NCBI RefSeq assembly: GCF_029867415.1
Contig: NC_081182.1
Coordinates: 8,161,213-8,225,212, forward strand
Direction: 5' to 3'
Length of the DNA stretch: 64,000 bases
Origin: Vicia villosa
Taxonomy: Eukaryota > Streptophyta > Magnoliopsida > Fabales > Fabaceae
Shown: positions 11,990-23,889 of the stretch, in pieces
How positions within the stretch are numbered: the first letter of the stretch is position 1
How the letters are laid out: each line of letters starts with the position of its first letter
The notes under the pieces: generated by a model
What the model saw: the letters and a program-made list of their open reading frames with translations, nothing else
Told to the model about the DNA's origin: nothing
Databases searched by the model: none
Translations under genes and position numbers: made by a program

Positions 11990-14800
11990 CTATTCTTGGG
12001 TTGATGGCGGTGGTTGTGATCCTCCTTCAATAACCGTTTGTCCAGCCTTTTTTTTTTCTGCCTTTTTATTACCATCTTTGGGAATCGCTCTCTCTGCTGC
12101 TCTTTTCCTTTTACATGTTCGCTTGTTATGGCCAAAGTTACCGCATTTCTTGCACTTGACAGTTTGAATACTTCTAGGTAGTGTACTTCTGTTGCTCGGT
12201 TCATCATTTGCCTTGTTGCGATTCTTCTTTGGACGACCGATAGACCTCCACATGACTGGTGGGTTGATTGGGTTAGAAACAGTAGTAGACCATAGTTGTG
12301 GGCCATTGGTTGGCATAACGATATGGCCATAAGTAGCCAACATAGTAGACTTTCTGATTACAAAAAAACCATGCATTAGTAACTTAACATGTTATGTCAA
12401 AATAAAATACTATAAGAAGACGTTACCGATAGTACGATGAAACAAAATCTTCGGGATCCTTCTTGGTATACCATATGCTAGAGATAGCATGGAAACACGA
12501 TATTCTGGTTAAATCCCACCTCCTACAACCACACTTCTTATGCAACAAGTTAACAAAATACCTCTCACCTCCTTCTTAAGTCCCTTTTGGTTTTTCCAAG
12601 ATATTTTGAACGTTAGGACTTGTTACACCTTTGAACCTACCTAATCTCTCCTTTTGGATTGAAATTCGACCAATTATGTAATGTTTGATTCCCTCAAGCA
12701 GTGAAATTATTGGTTTGTCTCTATATTCCAATATTGCTCGATTAAAAGCTTCACACATGTTGTTGACTTGCAAATTGCACTCCGTGTTTGTTTTGAAATG
12801 CGATCTACTCCAACATGCAGCAGGTACATCTATCATGTCCTTCCAAGTGTTTGGGTTGAGCTCTTTCATCAAATTAATTGCTCTTTCCCATCCAGGTATT
12901 GTTGTGGCCCTAGCTTCTCTCCATAAAGCTTCCTTCATGACTATCCCAGGATTTGTTTCCTCCAATTGCCATACAAGTGTTTGATCCATAACCTGTGTTC
13001 AACATGTTGGCTTGTTTCTAGAATAGCCGGCACCAAACCTTGTGTACAAGTGTTTAACACATATTGTAATTTTAAGACATATGTAAGTTATTCGTAATTT
13101 TAAGACATAATGTAACAATATTAACTAACCTTCTGTTGATCAGATATCAAGTCGTAATCCATGTGTTGGATGGACTACAAGTCTTCAAGTAACAACTTAA
13201 GGAACCATTGCCAAGAGTCTTTTGTTTCCGCTTCCACGACGGCATAAGCGATTGGATAAATCTTGTTATTTCCATCCTTATCAACAACACCTATTAACTG
13301 ACCTCTAAATTCCCCTTTTAGGAAACAAGCATCCAACCCAATTAAAGACCTACAAGTGGTTGCAAACGTTGCCTTACAACATTCTAAGCATATATATATA
13401 TATATTCGTTCAAAAACAGGTCCAGATTCTGAATCAGCACACTTAATTTTGATAGTAGAGTTTGGATTTGACTTTAACAACTCCTCAGCATAACTCATAA
13501 GATGGTTGAACTGTTCATGACCTGCACCTTGAATCAATTCTATAGCTTTTCTCTTGGCTCTATAAGCTTGATGGCTTGACAACTTCACCCCCATCTCCTA
13601 ACACCTTCTACAATCAACCCTTTAGTTTTCATGTCAGGAGTGTGCCTCAATGTATCCACAAATTTGTGAGCTAACCATTATGTTGTCGCTTGTCTATTCT
13701 TAGGTGTCTTGTAACAAGTATGTTCATTGGTGAAACTAACTAATTATCAAAATTGGTTGGCAGACCTCATTCTAAACCTAATATGAAATGGATAACCTTC
13801 AATGAGTTTGACAACCACTATCTTCTTGTCATTTTCTTGATTTCAATATTCTTATTCTTCTCTATAGCAAACTCCTCTATGACATCTTTGATTTTCACTT
13901 TATCCTTAAACATCATCCTTACTTCTAGTTTTGTAGTTTCTTTAAAAGTTGGAAAATTTTCCATATAAACTTCGTCATCACTATCCGATGGAGTATGAAG
14001 CACATCCAAATCACAACTCTCATTATCAGAAAAATCATGCATCGTTGAAGGTTTTTTTGTTGTAACCGTGGGGAGAATTATTTTCCAATTAACAATAACA
14101 GCAGGACCTAAATCCAACTCACCTAAGTCAGCTTCATCATCTTCCTCATCATCCTCATTTCTCATGCTATAATCTGGATCTGTTTCACTGTCTTCATTAG
14201 TAACCTCAACATTTTCTTCTACATTAACCTCCACATTTTCTTCTTCACTAACTTCCTCATTAGTAACATCAATATTTTCCTCCATATTTTCTCCTTCGCC
14301 ATTAAGCTCCACATTTTCCTTAACATTTACCTCCACACTTTCCTTAACATTTTGTTATACGTTTGCTCCCTCACCATTAACCTCCACACTTTCTCCTCAA
14401 AAATAACATCATCAATAGAAATTTCTTCAACTTTGTGTTCAACATAGATGTCGATGAGTTTAAATCCTCTAGCAGCTTCCACTAACCTTAACACATCGTT
14501 GTCACTATTTAGAGGCCGAAGTCCACGTGAGAAGGAATAGTTGGGTTCCAATACCACAAGCACTTTAGGTTACAATACCCCTCAGCTTTGACCAATTCTT
14601 CAATTTGCATATAGGATAGAAAATCCACATCCAGTCCCAATCCACTTCAGTAACAAACTCACCAACATATAACTTGATTGGATTATCTACGAAATGGCCC
14701 CGATGATGTAACCTAAGTCTGACAAGTTGGGTTTCGGGTGGCCTGCAATAGAATATGAAAGATTCAGAAATTTCAGAATAAACAATGACCACATTATAGT
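11990..14800 (-). pseudogene. MULE (MuDR-like) transposase pseudogene
   Basis: Pieces follow the order of plant MULE transposases that carry a PB1-like N-terminus. (1) About 14792-14420: RLRLHHRGHFVDNPIKLYVG, then GLRPLNSDNDVLRLVEAARG, with at least two frameshifts. (2) 14336-13818: very acidic, with imperfect NVEVNVEENVEV repeats, ending in a MuDR-type VRMMFKDKVKIKDVIEEFAI segment. (3) 13594-13175: MULE core with LDACFLKGEFRGQLIGVV and TKDSWQWFLK. (4) 12989-12576: VNNMCEAFNRAILEYRDKPI. (5) About 12560-12425: SWIM zinc finger CGCRRWDL...SCFHAI. (6) 12376-11990: GRPKK and a zinc knuckle CKKCGNFGHNKRTC. Several stops and frameshifts separate the pieces, so it is not functional as read. Some breaks may be introns. 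Confidence 0.8.
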
Positions 14801-14817
14801 TTCACAACAATTTAGGG

Positions 14818-14945
14818 ACCACAACAATTTCAGAAAGAAATTAGGGACCACATTACAGTTTCGCAAAAATTATGACCACAACAATTTCAGAAAGAAATTA
14901 GGGACCACATTACAGTTTCGCAGAAATTAGGAACCACAACAGTTT
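14818..14945. repeat. 57-bp tandem repeat, about two copies
   Basis: A unit beginning ACCACAACAATTTCAGAAAG starts at 14818 and again at 14875 (period 57). It is partly repeated on both sides (about 14780 and 14935). It lies just upstream of the MULE coding remnant, probably in its leader. Confidence 0.8.
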
Positions 14946-15560
14946 CAGTAAGAAATTTCAGAGACCACAAGCAAATTGCAGAAACACAATAAATTGGACA
15001 TACAAACTTGGGAGCACAAGAGCCACAACAAATTGCACAGAAAACGATCGCATAGAAAAAATGACTAATTTACTTACCTCGAAATGTAGCTTGCGTTTGC
15101 CATACCAATTGACTCAGAAACTGAATCGATGAAAGTTGGGTTTATCGTGTGCTTGTGTTCATCGTGGGTGATAGGTTTTATTCGTTAGGGTTCATATTGG
15201 GTACTGAGTTCTTCGTGGGTGATGGAATGCTTTTGTTCCTCTTGTTTTGACAATAATGTTGGTAAAACATATGGTAACTATTTAATTGATAAAATATTTA
15301 ATTCAATTCTATTTAAATTAAATAGTAAATATAGTCATATATAATGTTTAATGGATTAAAATGATGTGGAATAAATCTTACATTCCAGCTCAACAAAAAA
15401 TGTGCCATGTCACCTAAAATAGGCACCAGATTTGGAGGGGGATCAAAATTCACATGAAAACTTAAAAAAGGGACAAAAATAGTGGTTTTTAAAGTAGGGG
15501 GGCCAAAATAAAAAAAAATATACTAAATAAGGGGACCAAAGTTGCAATTAAGTCATATTT

Positions 15561-17329
15561 TTTACACATGACTAAAAATGATATAAGTCAAACTAAAAAT
15601 GATTATATATATTTTTCTAAAATAACTACACTTTTTCCTAAATTAATTTATAATATTTTAAATTTATAGGCTAAAATTACTATAAAACTAAATCATTTTT
15701 ATCTATAATTTACAAAAATAAAATAAAATTAAACATGTTAAAATAATTAAACTCATATTTTTATAATTTTTAAAAAAAATTCTAATGTCAGAATTACCCA
15801 TATAATAAAATAATACTATTTTAAAAAGAAAATGGTAATGTTTATATATAATATTTAGTTAAAATTTATTTCTATTAATTTATTTTTGTAATTTATATTT
15901 TATTATACTTCAATTTTTTACATTTTAAATTATATATCATCAATTTCCTTACCTATAGCTGCTTGTCAGATTTTTATCTATGTCTTCTTGTATGCTACTA
16001 ATATACAATATCAACATAATACAACAATGTAAAGCTGAATGTGGCCATGTGAATGAAGGTGTGACACAATTTAACTAGATTCAACCTTAATTAACAATAC
16101 TTTAAAGAAAAATGTGAAATAACTAGGTAGAAGAAAATCAATCACGTACTGTCTGCCATTGCAAAAGCATGGCAAACACATAATGTTGTTTATATCACAA
16201 GTGGCAATAGTTAATTTTGTACTTTTTGTGTTTGAAATTATATCAAGATGCACCTGATTTAAGTAAAAGTCGTTAAACATGTGCAATGATGAGATTTAGA
16301 GATATTGATTAAATTCGACAGAAATGATATTACCGTTTGAGAGTGACAATTGTGGCTTATCAAAATCTTCATGCTTGGTATGCTTTTGAAATAACTTTAG
16401 GTTTTCACGTCTAGGGTCTCTTTTTAGTTACCATTCCCTTCTAAAGTCATCATGATCTCTTGCATTACGTTCAAGACAATGACTACCAACAGCATAAAGG
16501 CTATTTTAAGACGTGTAGAGTTTATTTATTTTTTAATTTTAGTTAAAATTAAGTGTATTAAAAAACTTCTAATTGAAAAGTAATATGGACATATAAAAAT
16601 TTATGGAATAAAATCTAGATAACGGGAGTAGGATTCGATCTAAATCTGAATATATTTAACATGAGTCAAGGAGGATATAGAGTTTTATCTTAACGATTGA
16701 GTTTGGCAAACATGTGTAATTTATGTGTATGTTGTTATTGATAATTGGAGCGGACACAGTTTTTTTAATCACTTTGCCTTTATAGACTTTGTGTCTTGGG
16801 GATGTAAATTGTTATAAATATTATAGTTTTGTGTATACATCATATTATTGATCTTGACTCGCTTACTTAGAATCTCGTGAGATGCATGGAAGATTTTAAA
16901 TAGGGGTTCAAGAAGTAAAAACATGTTCTCGCCACGTTTGAAGATTTTCTCATATGCGAGTCACCCACCACAATCTTTAATTGAGCAGACCCGTACTGAT
17001 TAAGATCAAGAAAATAGTCTCAAGCAAGACTCTGCACGACTCACTAGATCATAAAAGGTTATATATTTATCTCAAGGACTAGGTTAAAGGACCACACACG
17101 TATCATCTTGCTGGACACATCAGAGGTAGGGTCTATATTGTTGTTAGGAGTTATATATGAAGCCCAACAAACTTATTAGAGAAAGAAGAAAATCATTTTT
17201 TCTTGAGAGAAAAAATGTTAAGGTGGTGAATTTAGTACTATATATTCATCACTACTTTAGTACCATTATGCTTAGAAAACCCTAGCTATTAAAAGTGTAT
17301 TATTCATGATGTTAGTGTAGTGGCGGGAA
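15561..17329. other. AT-rich, no gene recognised
   Basis: Very AT-rich to about 16,000, then mixed sequence. A 71-codon minus-strand frame at 16071-16286 has no family resemblance that I can see and is probably chance. The block 16760-17320 contains a possible polypurine/LTR-like sequence but no paired terminus was found. Confidence 0.35.
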
Positions 17330-18358
17330 AAATTGAGATTAAACTATTGATTAACTTAGCTCAAAAATAATTACAAGAGTCGCCGTCGATCTTTATTGTA
17401 TCCAAAGGAATGAGAAAAGAACGAATAAAACCCACAAAAGTTTTAAAACAAAACTAATAAAAAGAGAGATCAAGGTATGGGGGTTGGTTATGCAAGGGGA
17501 AGGCGTTAACACCCCTCACATCAATGGTACTCCATAGGAACCTCTTGAAAATCTATGTTAGCTTAAAACCAAGTTGTTTGCAAAAAGATGGTAGAGATGA
17601 GAAAATAAATTGTTTTTATGATTTTTGTTTAACAAGACTTCAAGAGTCGTATGCCTATGTACCAACCAAGTGCAATGAAGGATCAAAACCTCGTAGTTCA
17701 TGGTAACAATAACAAAAGGATTTGTTTTGATTGTTTTTAATGAAAAGACATGTCGTCGTATTCGAGTGGAAAACTCAACTTACTACCCACAATTATGAGG
17801 AAGGAGGATTTGCATCATCTTGATGGAGAATTTTGTTGGATTTAATCAACAAGGAAATTCTCAACATACAAGTGGAAAATGTTAATCACTTCTTAACATT
17901 CTTTGAGAAAATGTTTTTTAAAAGAAAAGTGCACAAAAAATTTGAATGAGTTTGATGTTTTTTTTTTGAATTTTTTAAATGAGTTTTGATATACTTAAGT
18001 TGTCTTAGCATTTTTTAAGAAAATGTTTGAAAATCAGGTGACAAACTCAAGGTTTATTTTGAAAGTGGTTCAAGTTTGAAAACAAGAAGGTTTTGAAAGT
18101 TTAAGAAATGAGGAGGAGATGAAGAAACTATCCTAAAGCATAAAGTAAAAGATAGGCAAAGAAAGATCTAGCCACCCAAGAACCAAGCACTTGACGATAA
18201 ATTAAAATGAGCCTCTTTCCCTTGGATTGAACCATATATAGAGCATCAGATATAGCAAGACCATAAGCAGATGAAAATCCAAAGCATCAGATAAATTCAA
18301 GGCATCAAGTTAAGTCACATGCATCATATGAACTAGAATCCCCCAAATAAGTTCCAAT
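17330..18358 (-). repeat. Ogre/Tat-like LTR remnant, minus strand
   Basis: Read on the minus strand, 17410-17365 gives GATCGACGGCGACTCTTG, and 17520-17480 gives GTGAGGGGTGTTAACGCCTT and CCCTTGCATAACC. These correspond to the closing phrases of the plus-strand block at 10719-10850. A CACTA element interrupts the block at 18359. Boundaries are not exact. Confidence 0.4.
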
Positions 18359-21068
18359 CACTACAAAAAAAATGTGTAAATTATGGCAGCTAATTTAAGA
18401 TAATTGTGGCGGCCGCTATGTAAATTATGGCGGTTTTAATATAAACGTCGTGACAACCGCCATCTTAACCTTAGTTTAAAATGGTGATTTTTTATTGAAA
18501 ATAGTGGCGGTTTGAAACACCACAATTTTCACGATTAAACAAATTTCATTATATAGTGTGTCATTTGAAACCGCCATAATACACAAAACTCTACGTAAAT
18601 TTTAACTTCCATAATTTGCTATCGGTATTATATTTTTTGTATATACTTTAAATATGCAAAATTAAATTTAAACTTCTTGTCATTATTTACTACCGACATT
18701 AAAGTAAATTTAAACTTTCTAATCGAGGTTTACTTTCGAATGTATACTTATAAAAAAAGTTAAAAGACATATATTAAAAATGCATTCACTAAATATATAG
18801 GTCATTGCAATTTTTCAACTTCTTCAAAATTAATAATTGGTCTAACTTGTTTGATATACATATCACAAGCTTGTTTAATAATACTAAATCATAAAAATGA
18901 TCAACAATTGTGTCATTATCTTAAGCTATTATCAAAATAAACAAGTTTTATAACATAAAACTTTCAATAATAAATCATGTGTCATTTGAAGGAATTTGGT
19001 GATTTGCATCATGTGTATTACTTGCATTTGATGATCTTCTTATGGCATAAGATGATGAAGGCTCATTTTCCGCATCTGAAGCCTGCAAAAAAGATAGAAA
19101 ACTCATTATATTAATTACAACTAATCTTTATAGAAAGGACCAAAAAAAAGGCTGCAGAACCGATGAGAATGAACATGTCAAACTGAGCCAGTAAAACCAA
19201 TAAACACCTATAGTTATAAACCTTTATATTTGAGGATTTTTATTAGTAAGCAGTTTCTATTGGTTTCAATATTTCATAGCACATAATACAATTCATTTAT
19301 GTGGATTTGAATATAATTCCACTAGTTCCACTCTACATTAACTGAACCCTTGAGCAAAAACCCATATAATTCCACAATAAATATTGGTCTCATTAGGTTC
19401 AATCATGTTAACCTCAAATATTTTACTAATTCATGTTTAAATTTATCAAATCATGGTTAAATTTCTTCTATGTGACTACTACCAATAACCAAAGAGATAC
19501 AAATAAGATAGAATTATATTTTAGTAAGATATTTTTCATTTTAATTTTGTAGACTGAAGTATACAAACCATGTATTTCCAACATAGTGCATAACTTATAT
19601 AAGGCTATATCATGGAGATTTAAAAAAATCTTTCAGGAGATCATAGCTGGTTGTACAAGCACTTTCATAAACTAAATCATTTCAAGTTATCACCTTCACA
19701 AATTATATACTCACATTTAATTAAAAAGAAATCAATACTAATAGTTTACTGAAGCCATCATGTATGTAGTAGAGTCTTCTTCATTAACAAAATGAAGAAC
19801 AAAGTGATGCTAAGGGCTATGAAAAAAGTGAGTTGAACAAAACCAAATCATAACATAAATTTAGAAGAAACCAACCTAAGCATTACTTTTTTTCTATACT
19901 GAATCGTACTAAATTTATAGTTCTGAAAATAGGTTCTTAATTTTTAACCAAACTGAACATTTAATAAGTAATTTTAACCAAACTATAATACATGGTGAAC
20001 TGACAAATCTCAAAGAATCAAAAACAATACAAATTAGCCGCGGTAGAAAGAACCATAATCACAAACAAATAACTGAAGGAAAGAAAATCATATAAATCGA
20101 GAGTATACGAGGAAAAAAAATAAAGCGAAACAATCTTAGAATTAATCGATTGAAGCAAGAAGTCAATGTATACAACATTTAATATTAAAAAGATGAATTT
20201 ACCTTGAAATTCGCCGATTACGAAACTGTAGATTGCGGATTGTGGAACTGCCGACAACAAAACTGCTACGAAACTGGGCGAAAAGAGGGTTTTCAAAAAA
20301 TTAGAGTTTTTACCAAAAGAGGGAATTCAAGTTTGATGTAGAACCATATCATTAATAACATGATAAATCACTAATACAGTTATCCAACATCTAAACTATA
20401 CCACAATTTTATAGATTGAAATTAAAAAAATACATAATTTTGAAGAGTAAAGAGACGGCGAGAAGAGGGATGATGGAGAGAACTAACCAAGGAGGTAAGA
20501 GATACAGAAAGAGATGGCGAGATGGGCGTGCCGGTATTGGCTTTCTAGAGAAGGGGGGTGACGGAAGAAAGACTTTTTTTTAGGGAGAACAAGGGTTACA
20601 TTTCATTTTTGGGGAAAAGGAGAAGAGAGAGTGAACTATTCAGTTCTCTTTTGTTTTTTAATTCATATTGAATAATTTTTTTTATTATTTTTAATTTAAA
20701 TTTATTTTAATGTGAGAACTGAAGCGGTAAAAAAAAAGTGGGGAAAGTTTATAAATAATAAGTAATAAGTAAATAATGGTTGTCAAAACCTCCACTTTAT
20801 TATTAATATTATGTCAAGAAAGTTTATAAATAATAAGCTTATAAAAAAAAGAGTTGGGAAATTTTAAAATTTATTTTAATGTGATAACTGAAGCGCTATA
20901 TTGGTGCGAACGCTTATAAATAATAAGTAAATAATGGCTGTCAAAATCGCCACTTTATTACTAATATTATGTCAGTCAAATAAACTGCTGTAATATACCG
21001 TTAATTGTGGCTGTTTTGACTAGCCTCTGTAATACAACCGACACAATTTACGTGATTTTTTTGTAGTG
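18359..21068. mobile_element. Non-autonomous CACTA element, 2.7 kb
   Basis: Starts CACTACAAAAAAAATG and ends CGTGATTTTTTTGTAGTG, flanked by a 3-bp duplication AAT (18356-18358 and 21069-21071). Subterminal regions carry GGCGGTTT/AAACCGCCA-type inverted motifs (about 18405-18570), and a related pattern is less regular at 20730-21030. No transposase domain was found; the small frame at 20018-20296 (minus) is not recognisable. It probably depends on an autonomous CACTA source. Its internal repeats differ from the GCGCTTT family of copies 1 and 2, so it belongs to another CACTA family. Confidence 0.83.
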
Positions 21069-21071
21069 AAT

Positions 21072-21303
21072 TATCTCAATGTGTATCAGATGAACCAAGA
21101 TGTCTCATATGAACTATAGTGTATCAGATGAAGCTTAAAGTATCAAATGAACTTGTATCAGATGAAGCTCCAAGCATAGGATAGAAGCCGTAGATCTAAC
21201 TCCAAAAGTTCAGAATTTGCAAGCATGGGATAATAACATCAAGCCCATACAAAGTTATTAAGAGTTTTTTTTAGGGATTTATAATAATTAGGGATTTATA
21301 CAT
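21072..21303. repeat. Flank between CACTA and SIRE-like elements
   Basis: Continuation of the sequence interrupted by the CACTA element, with recurring ATCAGATGAA phrases as at 18240-18340. Just before the SIRE-like block a short AGGGATTTATA phrase occurs twice (21279 and 21292). No gene. Confidence 0.4.
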
Positions 21304-22096
21304 CAAGATCTTGTCAAGACTAGGGCCATCTTAGATTGAGTCTATGTTGTTTCTTTCTTTTCTTTGCATCTGTTTTGTTTCTATGCATCTGATCTTTTCA
21401 TCCTGTACTTCTGTACCCAATGGTTGAACCTTAATGACATCATCTTCTTCCTCCATGTGTTATGTTTTATGCATCTGAATCTTTTTAAATATTCTTTTTG
21501 ATGTTATGACAAAAAGGGGGAGAAGATAAATGATAAATGATTTGATTAAATCTATCAGTTGCTGGGTAACGAGGCTCCCACACATTCACTAACAAGAACT
21601 GCAAGTTCTATATGGTTTAAGTGTTTTGCAGGTACAGAGAAGTGAAGTGAATCTTCAGAAGCAAACACTAGAAGCAAAACCATAAGAAGCGTTATTCTGT
21701 AAAAGGAATAAGCTCTTGGAAACTGAAGCAAGCTGAGTGCTGTCAAGCTTCAGAGATCAGAAGCAAGAAAGAAGAATGAATCAGAAGCACTGATAATAGA
21801 ATTTGAATATCATTGTCTATCCTGCTCTGACAAAATTCTATTTGCTCTGATACATATAATGTTATGGCTCTGATACATTATTTGCTCTGATACATTATTT
21901 CAGCCTATATGGCTCTGATACATATAATGTGTTCAAACATACATTTTATGTTCTAACTCGTTCATGCTGACTTTTGTCGTTTAGTTTTTGTTCTGTAACA
22001 TTTCAGGATGTAGAGATGCTCTGATGATGCTCTGGTACATTCAACAATGTTCTGATACAAATCTAGCATGAAGTGATGTTGGTAGACATTCAAAGT

Positions 22097-22370
22097 TCTG
22101 AAGCTATCCGAGGGAAGCAGAAATCAGAAGATGTGAATGCTCTAAAAGATCCAGAAAACTCAAGTTCTGAAGCTGTCCTGAATGGAAGCAGAAGTCAGAA
22201 GCTGTGAATGTTCTGAAGATCAAAGAAATTCAAGTTCTGAAGCTGTCCACGATGGAAGCAGGAATCAGAAGCTGTGAGTGTTCTAAGGATCTAAAGAAAT
22301 TCAAGTTCTGAAGCTGTCCAATGGAAGCAGAAGTCAGAAGCTATGAATTCTCTGAAGGCAGAAGCTTATA
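22097..22370 (+). repeat. About 70-bp tandem repeat in the SIRE 3' internal region
   Basis: Four imperfect units begin AAGTTCTGAAGCT (about 22098, 22163, 22232, 22304), each with GGAAGCAGAAGTCAGAAGC-like cores. The identical block recurs at about 30101-30374. Frames across it are repeat-derived and not annotated as genes. Confidence 0.8.
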
Positions 22371-22595
22371 TGATCGTCTCTACCGAAATAATCAGGGAAG
22401 TCTTTTATCAAAGTTCTTCGAGTATTTATTTCAGGGGGAGATTATTTATCTCAGGGGGAGATTGTTAATCTCAGGGGGAGACATATTCATATGCTTATGC
22501 TATAGCTGTGTAATTTGTCTTTTGCCGTCTACTCTTTCTGATCGCAAATTCATATCATTTATATATGTTTTTGTCATCATCAAAAAGGGGGAGAT

Positions 22596-23802
22596 TGTTA
22601 GAACAAGATTGGTTCTTATCAATTATCTTAGTTTTGATGATAACAATAATATGAATTTTGCTTAAGATAATATGGTACTCTAATCCAATGCAATTTCCCT
22701 TTCAGGAAATATATAAAGAGTACGCATAATTCAGCGCTCAGAAGTTGTGTCTCAAATGGTTCAGCATGCAACATCAGAACATGGTCTGGCAAGACATCAG
22801 AAGATGGTCGAAGCAGAATCAGAACATGGGTCTATGGAAGCATCAGAAGAACATGAGATCAGAAGCACTGAAGATCAGAAGATGGTATCACGCAACAGAA
22901 GCACTTCAAGATCAGAAGATCAGAAGATGCTATGCACCAAGCTGTTTTGACTCTGATGATATTCAAACGTCGTATTCACAAACATCAGATCAGAAGGAAG
23001 TACAGGTGGCAGACTACGCTGACTGACAAAAGGAACGTTAAAGCTACTAAAGGCAACGTCAGTAGACACAGCGTGAACAAGGCTCGAGGTAGTTGACAAA
23101 AGCGTATAACATTAAATGCAATGCTGTACGGAACACGCAAAGCATTAAATGCACTCAACGGTCATCTTCTCAACGCCTATAAATATGAAGTTCTGATGTG
23201 AATCAAGGTTAACGATTCTGCACCAAAACAACTTATATCAAACTTGCTGAAACGCTGTTCAAATCTAAACTCAGAATCTTCATCTTCATCAAAGCTCACT
23301 ACATTGCTGTTGTAATATTTTAGTGAGATTAAGCTTAAACGATAAGAGAAATATCACAGTTGTGATTATAGCTTTTAAGAAGCATTTGTAAACTCTTGAA
23401 TAGATTACATTAAGTTGTAAGGAACTAGAGTGATCGTGTGATCAGTATACTCTAGGAAGTCTTAGCAGTTGGCTGAGCAGTTTGTAACTAGAGTGATCAG
23501 GTTGATCAGTAGACTCTAGAAAAGTCTTAGAAGTTGTCTAAGCAGTGTTCCTGGAGTGATCAAGTTGTGATCTGTATACTCTGGAAGACTTAGTCGTGGA
23601 CTAAGTGGAAAACCATTGTAATCCGTGCGATTAGTGGATTAAATCCTCAGGTTGAGGTAAATCATCTCTGCGGGGGTGGACTGGAGTAGCTTCGTTAACA
23701 GCGAACCAGGATAAAAATAATTGTGCAATTTATTTTTATCGTCCAAGATTTAAAGTCACACTTATTCAATCCCCCCCTTTCTAAGTGTTTTTCTATCCTT
23801 CA
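22596..23802 (+). repeat. SIRE-like LTR, first copy (5' LTR of the gag-bearing unit)
   Basis: 1207 bp, from TGTTAGAACAAGATTGG to CTATCCTTCA, with TG...CA ends. A polypurine tract AAAAAGGGGGAGAT precedes it and a primer-binding site follows it. Promoter-like CCTATAAATATGAAG lies at about 23177. Frames inside (22745-23026) reflect CAGAAG-rich sequence, not a gene. Confidence 0.92.
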
Positions 23803-23804
23803 AT

Positions 23805-23816
23805 TGGCATCAGAGC
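23805..23816 (+). other. Primer-binding site, initiator Met tRNA type
   Basis: TGGCATCAGAGC, two bases after the LTR. It differs at one position from the complement of the plant initiator Met tRNA 3' end (TGGTATCAGAGC), the usual primer of Ty1-copia elements. Confidence 0.85.
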
Positions 23817-23889
23817 GCCGGTTCTAAGGTGCAAGCACTTAACCGTGTTTAGAAAAGATTCAGGAAGAGAAAAACGCTTCATTTAAAAG

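Larger units (their letters stand above)
10930..15560 (-). mobile_element. Mutator-like element (MULE), decayed
   Basis: Holds a minus-strand MULE transposase pseudogene (about 11990-14800). The transposase-upstream end, about 15390-15560, is rich in phrases such as GGGGACCAAAGTTGCAATTA, the usual look of plant MULE terminal inverted repeats. The opposite terminus was not found: no matching inverted sequence is visible between 10900 and 11300, so the left boundary is approximate and the element may be truncated. A hAT-type MITE (11312-11871) sits in its downstream flank. Confidence 0.55.

Noticed and set aside
22321..23026. 114- and 93-codon frames, repeated at 30325-31030
   Set aside because: Lie in the CAGAAG-rich 3' region and LTR of the SIRE-like element and cross the LTR boundary; identical only because of the duplication.
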